64,000 nt of DNA from Tolypeutes matacus (GCA_026826555.1 JAKSZT010053883.1:32035282-32099281); one strand, 5' to 3'. Positions 43,261 through 54,049 are shown, counted from the first letter of the stretch. Notes: generated by a model not told the origin, from the letters alone. Program-made: numbers and translations.

Positions 43261-44084
43261 TCTACAAACTGAAAGCATTCTTCTAAAAGGATTTTTAGAA
43301 TAAGTAAAGAACAGGTTACTGTGGTGCCCAGTGATTGATGCCTGTGCAATCTGCCAGCCTGTAAATAATGGATCGGGGAAGTCGACATGGGGCAAATCAT
43401 CAGAGACTGGAAACCACCCTGTCTGAGGCCATTTGATTTTGTAAGAATCTTGTCTCACGAGAGGAAGGTTGCTTACCATCTAGCCGAAGGCTCTCCAAGT
43501 GACCGGAGTGGCAGGGAATTTGAAAAGGAAGAGTGTAGGCTAGAGCAAGGAGTTGCTGCCGATGGGGCTTTTCAAAGGTGCTGCGGATTCTCAAACAGTT
43601 GTTAAGACAAATTCTGAGAAGTGATTTTTGCCACATCCCTGTCTATAGATCCGCAAGGATTTCTTGGCAAATAAAAATTTAATATGCATTTTTATTATTA
43701 CATGATGCCTTTTTGATATTTTGCAAATTTGGATTTTCAGTGTGAGCATTCATGAAGAAAATGAAGTATTGTGTTTATGTCACTAAATAAATGAGTTTTA
43801 TGTGAGATTCCCCCCTCCCCCCATTTTCAGGGAAAAAGAGACATTTTCGAACAGATACAATATAATGACATTTGTAATCCATTTTCCAATAGATTATAGG
43901 ACATTTTTATATGAAATAAAACTTTTTAAAAATGTGATTACTTCTTACCACATACTACATACTGTATCTTCCATCCTAAATATATATTTCGGTCACTGTG
44001 CTCCTTTGAGGTTAAGAATCTAAATCTCAGAAATATTGTGAATGTAGAATAAGTCAGATTCTGGACTTCCTGGGAGGTTAATGT
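43261..44084. other. Repeat-free unique block, candidate conserved element
   Basis: From about 43310 to 43980 no repeat is recognised. It has a mixed left half (GTGCAATCTGCCAGCCTGTA) and an AT-rich right half with AATAAAAATTTAATATGC and TGCAAATTTGGATTTTCAG. Composition resembles deeply conserved non-coding DNA; conservation was not tested. Confidence 0.35.
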
Positions 44085-44240
44085 GTATGTGGTCAAAATA
44101 TTAGTAGTGGTTGTCTTTGGATGGTTGGAGGATGGGTGGTTTAATTTTTTTTTACTTACCTGCATTTCCTAATATTTTTTATACTGAGCATACGAGTAGT
44201 ATGCATTTTGATTAACAAACTCAAATATTTAAGAAAAGTT
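44085..44240 (+). mobile_element. Old L1 3'-UTR fragment
   Basis: TAGTAGTGGTTGTCTTTGG, GATGGGTGGTTTAATTTTTT, CTGCATTTCCTAATATTTTT and ACTGAGCATACGAGTAGTAT follow the order of the common ancient L1 3' end. Confidence 0.65.
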
Positions 44241-45129
44241 ACTTTCTCAATTTTCCCATAACTGGGTTAATTCCTACTTCAAGCCCCTGTTCCTTGTGTG
44301 GCAGAAAAGTAAACTTAGTCAAATAAGAATCTCCACCTGCATTTTCTCCCCAGGTCACTGGGAGCTTACAAAGTGCGCCAGTGAGCAGGAGGCCTCAGGT
44401 TCTCTGTTGGCACCACTTACCCACCGTGGCCACATCCACGTGCTCCTTGCCTGGGCCTCCAGGCCCCTCCAGGACTGGCTCTCGCTATGCCTTCCGGGAC
44501 AGGCTGCTGGAGCAAGACGAACTCTGGGAGGTTCTCTCAGGCCCATTCACCCAGTCTGCGCTCAGAACCCCCTCTGGTCCACTCCTGCCTGCCATGCTGG
44601 TGCCATGCAGGACTTCTCCCCAGCCGGGGCTCTGCTCAGAAGGCAAAGCAGGAGTTCTCTCAGCCCTCAATTCCCCACAAGCCCCTCAGGAGTGGGCTTC
44701 ACTCCCAGCAGCAGGTCTGGGAGGCAGGAAGGCAGGGCCCAGGACCCCTTCGCTTTTTCTCTCTTCTTTCTGTTCCATTGCCCTTTCCCACCCCCACACA
44801 CTTCATTCAGTCCAGCAAATTTTATCCAGTGGGCAAGGTGTGTGGATGTGTATGAAAGAGAAAATCAATCACGTATGGTTCTAAATCTTTTTTGTGTTTG
44901 TTTTCTGCCTTGTCCTTAGCTTTTATAAGAAAAAACTCAAGAATTGGACTCTTTTGTTCTCTGGTAATGCTGTCACCTGTCCTGTTGCACATAAATTTAG
45001 TCATTTAATTTAAATATATAAACAAGTAAATCAACATAGAAAACAAGAGTTAATTCTTGCTCTACTGATCTCACATGGTTATTGTAAGAATCAAGTAAAA
45101 GAATAAACACGAGCCACGAGGTGATACTG
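44241..45129. other. Unrecognised non-coding sequence
   Basis: The plus strand is open in three phases around 44296-44919 (up to 207 codons) and the minus strand also has frames there. Openness in several phases reflects GC-rich, stop-poor DNA, not a gene. No repeat recognised. Confidence 0.45.
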
Positions 45130-45305
45130 CTCTTCCACATGTGTTCACTCTGCTGATCCTGAAAACTCTAAAGTAGGTTCTGCTATTATTCCCATTCACA
45201 GCTGGGAAAACTGAGTCAGACAGAGATTAAATAACCTGCTCAAGGTCACGGGGCCTATTAATGCCAGAACTGGGATTCATCCAGGTCGTGCCTCTCCAGA
45301 CACTG
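45130..45305 (-). mobile_element. MIR SINE
   Basis: Antisense MIR: GGTTCTGCTATTATTCCCAT, CAGCTGGGAAAACTGAGTCA, ACCTGCTCAAGGTCACGGGG and GAACTGGGATTCATCCAGGT. Confidence 0.8.
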
Positions 45306-45334
45306 CTGGATTTAACTGTTGATGCACTTGTAAG

Positions 45335-45425
45335 CTTATGAGACTCAGAGAGGTGAACCATTTTACCAAAGATCACCCAGTTCATTTAGCAGGTCCACAC
45401 CTTCTGACTCCAAATTGCACTGATG
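45335..45425 (-). mobile_element. MIR fragment
   Basis: Antisense MIR core: GAGACTCAGAGAGGTGAACC, AAGATCACCCAGTTC and CACCTTCTGACTCC. Confidence 0.6.
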
Positions 45426-46079
45426 CATCTTGAGGTGAACAAAGATGACTTTGCCAACCAAGGACAGTGTAAAACCACCAGCCACTTCCAGATAGGACTT
45501 CTGGGGAAGCTTTTCTATGATGGGTGAGTCTAACCCCCTAGTGGGACTGTCATGGCTTGAGATTCTTAAGAGACACGATTGTCAGGTCCAGCACTCAGGG
45601 CCACAATGGTAACTACTCAAGTACGAGACAGGGAAGGAGAGACTTAGCAGCAAGAGCCAATGAGAAAGTCCCCAATGAGGATTTTCACAGACATGGAGCT
45701 TAGAATGAGCCCGCATTCTAGATGTGGGTTCCCAGAGGCTTTTGGGCTGTATTGACTCGTTTCCCAGTGGCCCGCACAAGGGACGTGCGGATCCTGAACT
45801 TACCTGTCACCTGAGCTGATGCTCACTCCTGGACTCTGTACCTCAAAGGGAGCACAACCAGCTATAGTCCTTGAGGAGAGCTGCAAGCTTGATGGCGAAA
45901 GATTGTGCCACGTCAGATGACGAAAGGGGATGGATTTGAATTGGGGCTCTTAAGAATGGAAGAATACAAAGTTCAAGGGATAACATGAGAAGTCTGGGCC
46001 TGACTCTAGACGAACAAAACTAGAGCGAAGATAGAGACAGAGAGAGAAAGAGAGAGAACTCAAGTGAAGGTAGTTCAGA
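45426..46079. other. Unrecognised non-coding sequence
   Basis: No repeat except a (GA)n run at about 46031-46058. No gene recognised. Confidence 0.4.
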
Positions 46080-46310
46080 GTTCAGGCGTTGGCATTAGAC
46101 AACCTGGATTTGAAGCATCACTTAGCTGTGTGACGTACGTCACTTTATTTAGTTCCTCCGTGCCTCACCTTCCTTGTCTGTAAAGTAGGGATAATAATAA
46201 CACCTACCTCATGGAGTTGTGAAGATTAAATTAGATAATCCATGTAGAGTGGTTAGCACTTGGCATATAGAAGTGTTCTATAAATTCTAGCTGTAATAGC
46301 TCTTACTATC
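46080..46310 (+). mobile_element. MIR SINE, nearly full length
   Basis: Sense MIR: CAACCTGGATTTGAAGCATC, ACTTAGCTGTGTGACGTACG, AATAACACCTACCTCATGGA and GTGGTTAGCACTTGGCATAT. It contains an unusual GTGACGTACGTCAC palindrome at the position where MIR normally reads GTGACCTTGGGC. Confidence 0.85.
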
Positions 46311-47309
46311 ATGTTGTTCCTATTATTGCCAGGTCTACTTAGCAATGGGATGTGCTGCTTTAGGTAGTAGCAAGCACCCCTGCCTGGCCATGTATAAACA
46401 GGAGTTCAAAGACTTACCACTTGGTGAAAATACTATTAAGCAGATTCAAGCATTGAGGTGCAGGGAGAGCTAAAGAAGTGCTGAGCTTAAGAGGGTCCTG
46501 GATTCTGCTTCTTTCTGCCATAAACCAGAAGAAGTGTCATTCAGAGGGAACGCCGCCCCATTTCTGTAGTCTGGGAGCAGCCTCATGCTCCTGCTGCTGC
46601 CCTTTCCATGAACATCACCAAGTCAGTGGCCAGGAATGGTCTGGCCTTGGTCCAACAGAGAGGAGCAGAGACTGCTCATCCACTGGTGACCTCCACAGGT
46701 GATGGGAACGGAGTGCCTGGTGTTCACTAAGGGCCACAGCTCTGCCCACACAAGGTGCAGCAATTAGCCCATAAACACCTCTGTAGTGGATTGTAGCAAA
46801 TGCAGACAGCAGGTATCAGGCAAAATGATCCGTCCGCCTGTCTGCTGAAGGCCCTGCTGGCAGGAGATTCATATGTTCCATGCGTAAGTGCGGAAAGCTC
46901 AGGGTTTAGCACGAGTCAAATGTTGAGGGCTGGTTATGGAATTCTGGAGGAGTGTGGATTCACGAGGAGAGGGGGAGGAGGTGGATGGGTGAATGAGTGT
47001 CACAGGTGGGGGGTGACAGGGAGGACCTCCTGGCTCTGGACCAGACTGGGAGATGTGTGCCCGGCTGGTCCTCATCTACGGGGGTCTCAGTCCTAAAGAG
47101 GGGGGATGGCACCAAGAAGCTAAAATGGGGTTGCAGAGAGGATCTGAGTGAGACCGGGAGCCCAGGTCTTAGCGTGGCTGGCTGCTCATCAGAATGTGCC
47201 CTGGGGCCACCGGGAGGAAAATATTCTCCCCACTCTAACAGGGGAACTTCTGACAAGTGGATGCTACACCGATGGTGATAAGTGACTCTGGCAGCAATAA
47301 CACTGTCAT
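46311..47309. other. Unrecognised non-coding sequence
   Basis: GC-richer, with overlapping frames on both strands at 46727-47313 and no domain. No repeat identified. Confidence 0.4.
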
Positions 47310-47485
47310 TCATTAGTTAATTAACCAGTTAGCTAGTTAAATGATATTTACTTACATGCCAGGCACTCTGCTCTGTGCTCAAAGTCCTTCAATGAGCAAC
47401 AACCCGTTTAGCAATGGATGTCAGAGAAGAAAGAAATAGGTAAATACCACATTGAAGAGACAGAAGGTGCTCCTGAGCACATGTA
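47310..47485 (-). mobile_element. L2 fragment
   Basis: Antisense L2: GCCAGGCACTCTGCTCTGTG and AGTCCTTCAATGAGCAAC, then a decayed part with AGAAAGAAATAGGTAAATAC. Confidence 0.6.
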
Positions 47486-47629
47486 AGGCTTCCAGAAATA
47501 ATTTGAGGGGTGGGGATGAGCAAGAGGTTGGGGGCCCAAAAATAGGATGCAAAGGCCAGAGCCAGTGAAGGACAAGTTAACCACTCCTAATGAGTCTCCA
47601 TTTAAAACCCCAGGCTACTGGGGAAACAC

Positions 47630-47662
47630 GATGTGTGTGCGCATGTGCACGCACATGTGTGT
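47630..47662. repeat. (GT)n-type alternating tract
   Basis: Alternating purine-pyrimidine stretch TGTGTGCGCATGTGCACGCA and onward; includes TGTGCACG and could adopt Z-DNA. Confidence 0.8.
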
Positions 47663-47674
47663 GTTCGTTCTTTT

Positions 47675-47740
47675 AGTGAGCTAGCAATGGCAGAGCTGGG
47701 AACTGAACCCTCAGAATCAGGTTCCATATGCCAACCCCCA
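47675..47740 (-). mobile_element. MIR fragment
   Basis: Antisense MIR: GAGCTAGCAATGGCAGAGCT and GGAACTGAACCCTCAGAATC. Confidence 0.65.
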
Positions 47741-48307
47741 ACACCATCCAGCACCCTTAAGAAAAGTGAAAACCACAGGCTTTCAGAAAAGGATGAGAAT
47801 ACATGTGCTGACATTTAATGTCTGTATCTGTATGTCTTAAATATGTGCACAAGAGTGTATAAGTTTATTCACTCAAGTACAGACACAGAGTCTTCTAGGC
47901 TTCCATTGGCATGGAGTTGAGGGCCAAGGCAGAGTCCTGGGCTTGAGTCCTGGAATGCCCATGACCCATCTGACGGCCCATGTGGGGAGAATGCTGCTCT
48001 TGGGCCCTAACTGCACCTCTGCAGACTGGACTAGACTAGGGCTCCACAGCCAAGGTGTGCTGGAGTTTCTTTCGGTTTATTAAGGATGCTCTCTTTTCCT
48101 GAGCATCCCCAGAACAGACGTGAGCTCAGAGCCAAATCTTTGGAGGGTGGGGAAGGGAATCAGTCCTGATGACCTGCTGGTGAAGTGGGTTGTCATGTGA
48201 GAGCATCTACCCTATTCTCTCACCAAAATGCTGAAGCCAGTGTGCTATGTCAGGATTTCTCAGGCCAGCTCATGTTCTCTGCCCATCGTCCCCATCTGGC
48301 TTCCTTT
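47741..48307. other. Unrecognised non-coding sequence
   Basis: No repeat or gene identified. Confidence 0.4.
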
Positions 48308-48455
48308 CCAACCATGGACTTTATTCATTCTACAGGCACTTGTTATGGACCTACCATAGCCAGGACTATATTAGGCATGAGAAATTCAGAGAAATATAAG
48401 ACACATGCCTTTTCACAGCCCTGGAAATCATTCCATTTTTTTTTTTTTTTTTTTT
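48308..48455 (-). mobile_element. L2 fragment followed by a T19 run
   Basis: Antisense L2: TTCATTCTACAGGCACTTGT, GGACTATATTAGGCATGAG and AAATATAAGACACATGCC. A T19 run (48437-48455) follows and may mark a separate retroposon tail on the minus strand, but I could not find its body. Confidence 0.55.
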
Positions 48456-48957
48456 AACCATAAGCAAGCCAGAAAAGACAAGGGCCAGGTAATTCTATGG
48501 AGTCCTTCTTTTCTCATCAATTCATATATGACTGATCATTTCCTAAAGTTGGGTTTTTGGAGTGATCATTAATCCCACCCTTCCATGAGAAGGCACCACT
48601 GGGAAATAAGTCAGAGGACACAAGCAGATGGAAATCAAAACAGTGTTTTTGAAGATGGTTTGAAGAACATGGCTTTAGATCTATGGCCACAGTGTGCTTT
48701 CCAAAACTTCACTTCAGGATTAAATTCACCCGTCCAGTTTCAGGTGTAGCCATGAGGGTGGGCCTGCCCTGGAAAACTTACCACCTGGTACTCTGTCCTG
48801 AATGCATCTTCCTTGCAGTTAGATTGGGGAAAAAAAAAAAAAAAAAGAAACAGGCTGAGCATGCTCAGTTCCTTTCTGAAACTCACTGTAACAGTATGAT
48901 ATGTTTTATGAATTCCAAAAATAGATATTGGATTATGTTTGTAAACTGGCCTCTACC
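48456..48957. other. Unrecognised sequence with an A tract
   Basis: No repeat body recognised. A 17-base A tract lies at about 48830-48846 with no obvious retroposon upstream. Confidence 0.35.
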
Positions 48958-49505
48958 TGGGCATGATTAAATTATGATTAGGGCTTTGATCGGGCCACGT
49001 CAGTAGGATGTTGAGTCCCCGCCCCCTTGGTGGGTGGAGACTCACAGATAAAACTGCACCGCAGAGAAAGGAGTTTGGAGTTTTGATGTTGGAATTTTGA
49101 TGTTGGAGTTCTGATGCTGAGTTTTGAGCTGGAGCCCAGAAAGTGAACACACAGGAGAAGAACACAGAGGAATAGAGATGGCTCTTAGACCCAGCAGAAG
49201 CCCCAGAGAGAGACAGAGCCATTTGCCTGATAGTCTACAGCTGACCTTGTGGAGTAAACAGAGGTTCTGAGCCCAGAAAGAAGCAAGACCCAGAAAGAGA
49301 GGAACCCAGCAAGTCTGAACCCTCACAGACATCGGCAGCCATTTTGCTCCAACATATGGCAATAGACTTTGGTGAGGGAAGTAACTTACACTTTATGGCC
49401 TGGTAACTGTAAGTTTCTACCCCAAACAAATACCCTTTATAAAAGCCAACCGATTTCTGGTACTTTGCATCAGCACCCCTTTGGCTGAATAATACACTCA
49501 CACAT
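48958..49505 (+). mobile_element. LTR-like element, probably xenarthran-specific
   Basis: About 545 bp with LTR-style organisation: a GGGCCACGTCAGTAGGATGT segment, a CAGCCATTTTGCTCCAACAT segment, a TATAAAA box at 49438-49444, and a terminal GGCTGAATAATACAC that resembles MaLR ends. I associate it with LTRs frequent in sloth and armadillo sequence. No viral genes are attached. The exact ends and target duplication could not be fixed. Confidence 0.6.
49076..49132 (+). repeat. 14-bp tandem units inside the LTR
   Basis: Four decaying units: GGAGTTTTGATGTT, GGAATTTTGATGTT, GGAGTTCTGATGCT and GAGTTTTGAGCT. Confidence 0.8.
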
Positions 49506-49689
49506 CAGATAAATCATTCTTCCTCTGGGGAGTAGTTTGCGAAAGTGCATGAAGCCTGGAGTCCCTCCACATGTGAATGTAGGGCAGAGGAATCAGAGGG
49601 TCCTTCCAACACCTGGTACCTGTGCTCACGTTTTAAGGTATTAATAAGAAGAAGGTGAACTTGGGATGTATGGGCTCCTGGATGTATGA

Positions 49690-49885
49690 GAAGCATGAAG
49701 ACCACAGTAGAAAGAGCAATGTGTCAGGATGCTGACATTTAAATCCTGGTCCTGCCACTTAAATAATCAGGAAACCTTGGGCAAATCATCTTCTCTCTCA
49801 AGCCCACAGGTCTATCCTCTGAAAATTGGGAAAAATGATGCTCAGTCTACTTCAGGGGATTATTAGGGGGACTGAATTGGAGCTT
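49690..49885 (+). mobile_element. MIR SINE
   Basis: Sense MIR: AGAAAGAGCAATGTGTCAGG, AAATCCTGGTCCTGCCACTT, CTTGGGCAAATCATCTTCTC and AGGGGATTATTAGGGGG. Confidence 0.75.
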
Positions 49886-50514
49886 GGGTATGGACAGGTG
49901 GGAATGGTTGTTTTACTGCTGTTGTTATTTTGATGACACCTGGCCTCGGGGCTCTTCTTGAGAGGAGGAGTGCACTGCAGCAGCCTGCCTGCCTGGAAGT
50001 CTAACTGGACATCATCTTGAGGCTCAGGCATCACTGAGTAAGTTGAAGAAAGAAAGAATTTCTAACCACAAGGTCTGGTGAATCTCCTCTATTTTAGAAG
50101 ACTCGTCATGAGCCAGTCCCAGGCCAAATCAGAGGACTGGACAATGCAGTTTCTCCATCTTTCCAACAACCTCTAAGCTCAGGGAAGGTTGTGACTCACC
50201 TACACTAAAGCACTCTCTATTTCTGTCTTCTGGTCTACCACACTGCATACACTGCACTACACTTCATTACACTACATTACACTACACTAAACACACATGC
50301 TCTCTCTTAAACATGCACACCAGAGAATCCATCTCAACTCTAATGGCTTGTTTTTCAAGTACAGTGGGAATTTATAAACAATTCCTTCGAAGTTAAAGGA
50401 GAGGAAAAAATCTTGTTACCTGCTCAGAATGGATTTTAAAAATTCTCTTTTAGAGTCAAGCTTTCTTTTTCCCATATGATATGATTATGATTTCTCTCTT
50501 TTTTTCTCTCAACA
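49886..50514. other. Unrecognised sequence with a short simple repeat
   Basis: A degenerate ACTAC/ATTAC pentamer tract lies at about 50243-50288 (CATTACACTACATTACACTA). No other repeat or gene recognised. Confidence 0.4.
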
Positions 50515-50938
50515 GGGTGTTCATGAAACACCCAAGGTGGAAGTCATTGCTGCTGCTTTGCTGATACCTGGTTCTCCTCTCCTTCCAGGAGTTCCTGGCT
50601 TCCTGTAGTTAAATGGGGCCAGGTGACCAGTTCTCGTCAATGAATTAGTTGTCAGCAGAAGTGGCAAGTGTTGCTATTGGGCCAGACCATTTAACTATTT
50701 AGCTGCTATTGCAAGCCCTCCAGAGTTCTCTTTCTTGCTACTTAGTGACTGGCAATGTTGGAGATGGTGGCTGCTTCATCAGTCTAGGTCCTTTATGAGG
50801 AGACAAGGAGCAGAGCCTCCTGCTGACCTATGAAGAACTTGTAGTTGAGCAAGAAAGTAAACTTTTTCGTTTTGTTATATTAGAATTTGAGGGTTGTTTG
50901 TTATTGCAGCTTAACTTAACCTATTCTGTCTGATACAC
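50515..50938 (+). mobile_element. Old MLT1-type LTR
   Basis: GTAGTTAAATGGGGCCAGGT, GTCAGCAGAAGTGGCAAGTG, GATGGTGGCTGCTTCATCAG and TTGAGCAAGAAAGTAAAC, ending near CTGTCTGATACA. The order fits an older MLT1 subgroup. Confidence 0.65.
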
Positions 50939-51639
50939 CCATAATAAATGAAAGCATATATATCCAACCAATTGTCTTGATATTGTTTTATACCAAATTT
51001 GTCCAGAGAGGACACCAATTCAAGGAGAGTGAAAGTGGTTTAGCTTGGCAGTGTCCACATTCATGGCCTGGCTTAAAGAGGAGACCATACTTCCCCAGAG
51101 AACTGGCTTAGCCTTTGCATTAAACATCAGGCTGCTTCCTCTACCACATGGCAGGTTTTCATCTCCTCTGAATAATTTTTTAGCAACTTGAGAAACTGCA
51201 ATCCAAACATATAGTATTTTTGGCTGGAAATTAAAACACGTCACTTTTAAAACATAAGCAGCATGCCCTGAATGTTTATGGTAAAAAGCTCACTCCTGGC
51301 CAGACTGCAAAGCTCACATTACCGAGAGGCAAACCCTGAAGCGTGCAAGCAGTGTTCATCCCAGTTCATCCTTCCTACACAGTGCGATGACTGTGAATCA
51401 TTTCTCCTCTGGCACATGTACTCCCAGGCTTTATGACTCCTTCCATATCAAAGAGCAATTGGCTGGAGTTTCTCCTTGCTGTAAGGGGACGCTGGGAATG
51501 ATGAGACAGGTTTCTGTCCACTACACTGCCCTTGTGATGAGCCAAAGCTGTCAATCAAAGGAAGTGTCCCAAAGACATTGCACTGAAGGCTCAAGCCCCG
51601 ACCCCGAAAGTTGGGTGACAACACCTCATTCCTTTGTTC
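50939..51639. other. Unique sequence
   Basis: No repeat recognised. The 103-codon frame at 51387-51698 runs into an L2 fragment and overlaps an antisense frame; not a gene. Confidence 0.4.
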
Positions 51640-51850
51640 ACACATTCATTTATTTATGCATTCTTTTGCTAATGCCTGCAAGGAGCAAGTTTCTGTGAAA
51701 GGTATTGTGAGGTGAAGACAAAAACAACATGATCCAGGCCTTTGATTTTAGGAGGCTGCGGCCTAACACTTGAGACAGTTGGTATAGAGGTCATAAGGGA
51801 GACACAACACCTATAAGAATTTAGAGGAAGGAGCTATTCCAGCTGGGGGA
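51640..51850 (-). mobile_element. L2 fragment
   Basis: Antisense L2: CACATTCATTTATTTATGCA, ATGATCCAGGCCTTTGATTT and AAGGAGCTATTCCAGC. Confidence 0.6.
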
Positions 51851-51884
51851 GGGGGGTCATGAAAGGAAAAAGAAAGAAATGAGC

Positions 51885-52045
51885 ATTTATGACTGCCTGT
51901 TATTTATCTTCCCTCATCCTATTTCTATCACACTCTCATGAGATGGTAGTTCATATATTAGATGAGGAAACTGAGCCTCAGATTGATCAAGGGATTTGTC
52001 TAAAGTCAATCAACTCTTAGTTGGTTCATCTGATTCCAAATCTGG
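51885..52045 (-). mobile_element. MIR SINE, first of four in alternating orientation
   Basis: Antisense MIR: CACACTCTCATGAGATGGTA, ATTAGATGAGGAAACTGAGC and AGGGATTTGTCTAAAGTCAA. Confidence 0.75.
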
Positions 52046-52046
52046 T

Positions 52047-52220
52047 GTCAAGTAACTTAACCTCTCTAAGACACAGTTCACCCATCTGTAAAATGGAAAT
52101 AGAATCAAAGTACCAATCTCACAGTTGTTGTGCAGAATAAATTATATTGTCTATGAAAATAAAGCCCTTAGCCTGGCCCAGGGTAAGTACTCAGTAACCT
52201 GTTACCAATTATTATTGTTC
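52047..52220 (+). mobile_element. MIR SINE, second of four
   Basis: Sense MIR: CAAGTAACTTAACCTCTCTA, CACCCATCTGTAAAATGGAA, GGCCCAGGGTAAGTACTCAG and TTACCAATTATTATTG. It starts within the core, directly after the antisense copy. Confidence 0.8.
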
Positions 52221-52221
52221 A

Positions 52222-52412
52222 CCTCCTGTGTTGCAGGCACTTGCTGGGCACCTCAAAGATACTATTTTTATCTTCATTTTAAGGATAAGAAGAATAAAGA
52301 ACAGCTAAATCAAGTAACTCACACAAGGTCAGCTAACTGGCCAGTGATAGTGCTGAGTCCAGCACTGATGTCCATCTGACTTGAACGTCGATGCCCTTTC
52401 CACCATGCCAAG
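52222..52412 (-). mobile_element. MIR SINE, third of four
   Basis: Antisense MIR: GCAGGCACTTGCTGGGCACC, TTTTAAGGATAAGAAGAATA, AAGTAACTCACACAAGGTCA and GCCCTTTCCACCATGCC. Confidence 0.75.
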
Positions 52413-52484
52413 GTATCTCCCAAGGTTAATCCAGGAGATCAAAATCCCAACAGGTAATGAGTGGTGTTCATCGCCCAATTACAT

Positions 52485-52710
52485 ATCGCATAGTGTTTAA
52501 GAGTGTGAGCTTTGCATCACCCATTTTATTAACCCCACACCCTTGGGCAAGTTATTTGACCTCTCTGAGTTCCATTTCCTCAGCTGTAAAATGGGGATAT
52601 AGCACCTACTTCATAAGGCTGTTGTGAGGATTAAACAAGGTAATGCATGTGAAATGCTTAGCAAGATGCCTGGTATAGGGAGATCTCAATGAATGTGGGC
52701 ATTGATGATG
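52485..52710 (+). mobile_element. MIR SINE, fourth of four
   Basis: Sense MIR: GCATAGTGTTTAAGAGTGTG, TTGGGCAAGTTATTTGACCT, CAGCTGTAAAATGGGGATAT, ATAAGGCTGTTGTGAGGATT and AAATGCTTAGCAAGATGCCT. It leads into a degenerate (GAT)n tract at about 52703-52760. Confidence 0.85.
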
Positions 52711-52760
52711 ACGATAGAGATGATGAAATGGGGATGATGACAATGACAATAGTGATGAAG

Positions 52761-53284
52761 GTTCTGGCATCATTGACTTAGTCTGTCTGACACACCCATG
52801 GAAGCTGCCACTAAAGAGGAGAAAACACATTTTCTCCAAGACACTTCTGGTTAAACAAAGAATATTTAGGATGCAACAAATTAAGTAACTGTGATGAATG
52901 ATCATACCTACCAGAATTAGTGCTTTAGGAAAATGCATTTTCAAGGCATTGCTTCTTTAAGTGACTTCTTAAAATGTTGGTTGGCGACAAAGCCAGAATT
53001 CTCTTATCAAAATGAAATCTGTAGAATACAATTTTCAACTCAAACAATGTGGTTTATACAAAGCGCCACCCTTTCAAGTCAGATGAGGAAATATAAAATG
53101 GTTCTATAATGGATATATTGTTTGCACACAAAAAGCTCTATGAATCCATGTTTTATGCTGGGCCTCATTTGGCATCTTCAGTAAAAGGGGGAAAGAAACT
53201 CTTACATCTCCACAGAAAACCTCAAAAGAGACCTCAGCACCACATTCACTATCCCCTTTGCTCCTCATGAAATGTCAGTCAGAA
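52761..53284. other. Unrecognised non-coding sequence
   Basis: No secure repeat. 52904-52945 shares a 42-44 bp segment with 42950-42993 (CATACCTACCAGAATTAG here). No gene recognised. Confidence 0.35.
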
Positions 53285-53370
53285 AAGCACACCTACCTCT
53301 TTGCTCATTGGGACTGCAGGTCCCTGGGAGACAGGGACCTGGCATTTATCACCACTGGTCCTTTCATCAA
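53285..53370 (+). mobile_element. L2 3'-end trace
   Basis: GGGACTGCAGGTCCCTGGGA and GACAGGGACCTGGCATTTAT fit the sense L2 end around CTCCTTGAGGGCAGGGACC. Confidence 0.5.
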
Positions 53371-53424
53371 ACCAAGATGACTCTGAATTTCTTCCCTCAG
53401 TGATGAATTCAGTTTTACCAAAAG

Positions 53425-53715
53425 GTGTTGAGAACTCACTCCATGCCCAGCACTGCCCTGGCCACTGTGAGGAATACAAAGCCGGGTAAGACCCAGTCTT
53501 GATCTCAAGGCATTTACCATCTAACAGTGCGGTGAAAAGTCAAGTCCACATAGGCAAAGCAAATGTTACTGTCACAAGACAATCATCCACTCAACCAAAA
53601 CACTCAACGCGGTTTTACAGAGTGCCTGCCCTGTGCCAGTGCTAAGCATGGGATACAGGACATCAAGCAGGCACACTTCCTATCCCCAGGAAGATCAGAG
53701 CCTCAGTGCTTCAGG
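53425..53715 (-). mobile_element. Two antisense L2 fragments
   Basis: 53425-53570 (CCAGCACTGCCCTGGCCACT, GGAATACAAAGCCGGGTAAG, TTGATCTCAAGGCATTTACC) and 53580-53715 (AGTGCCTGCCCTGTGCCAGT, GGGATACAGGACATCAAGCA) both match the same L2 region, so they are separate insertions or a duplication. Confidence 0.7.
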
Positions 53716-54049
53716 GACTCAGTGGAATGGGAAAGCACATTATTTAATTGGAAATTAGAAAAGGGTTTTTGGAAGGTAAACTTTGGTCATATGGAGATGC
53801 TTTCTGTCCAGGAACCAGGGACCAAAGCCACAAGCCAAGGTCTGATCATTAGGTTGTAATCATTGCCTGTAAGCACTGCAGGTAAGTCTAGGCAATTTTG
53901 GGACTGTCAGCACCCAGTCTTCCCTTCCTCTGAGCTATTTGATTTCCCTGAGAGAATTCCCTTTTGTGTGGCTACTTGATTGGAGGGAGGACATAACCTC
54001 CTCTAAGGATGTAGAAGGGGCATCATAATCCTTTTCCCTGCTTGGGCTT

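Noticed and set aside
44296..44919. 207-codon plus-strand frame overlapping two other long frames
   Set aside because: Three plus-strand phases and the minus strand are open over the same DNA, which reflects stop-poor composition; no domain and no exon context.
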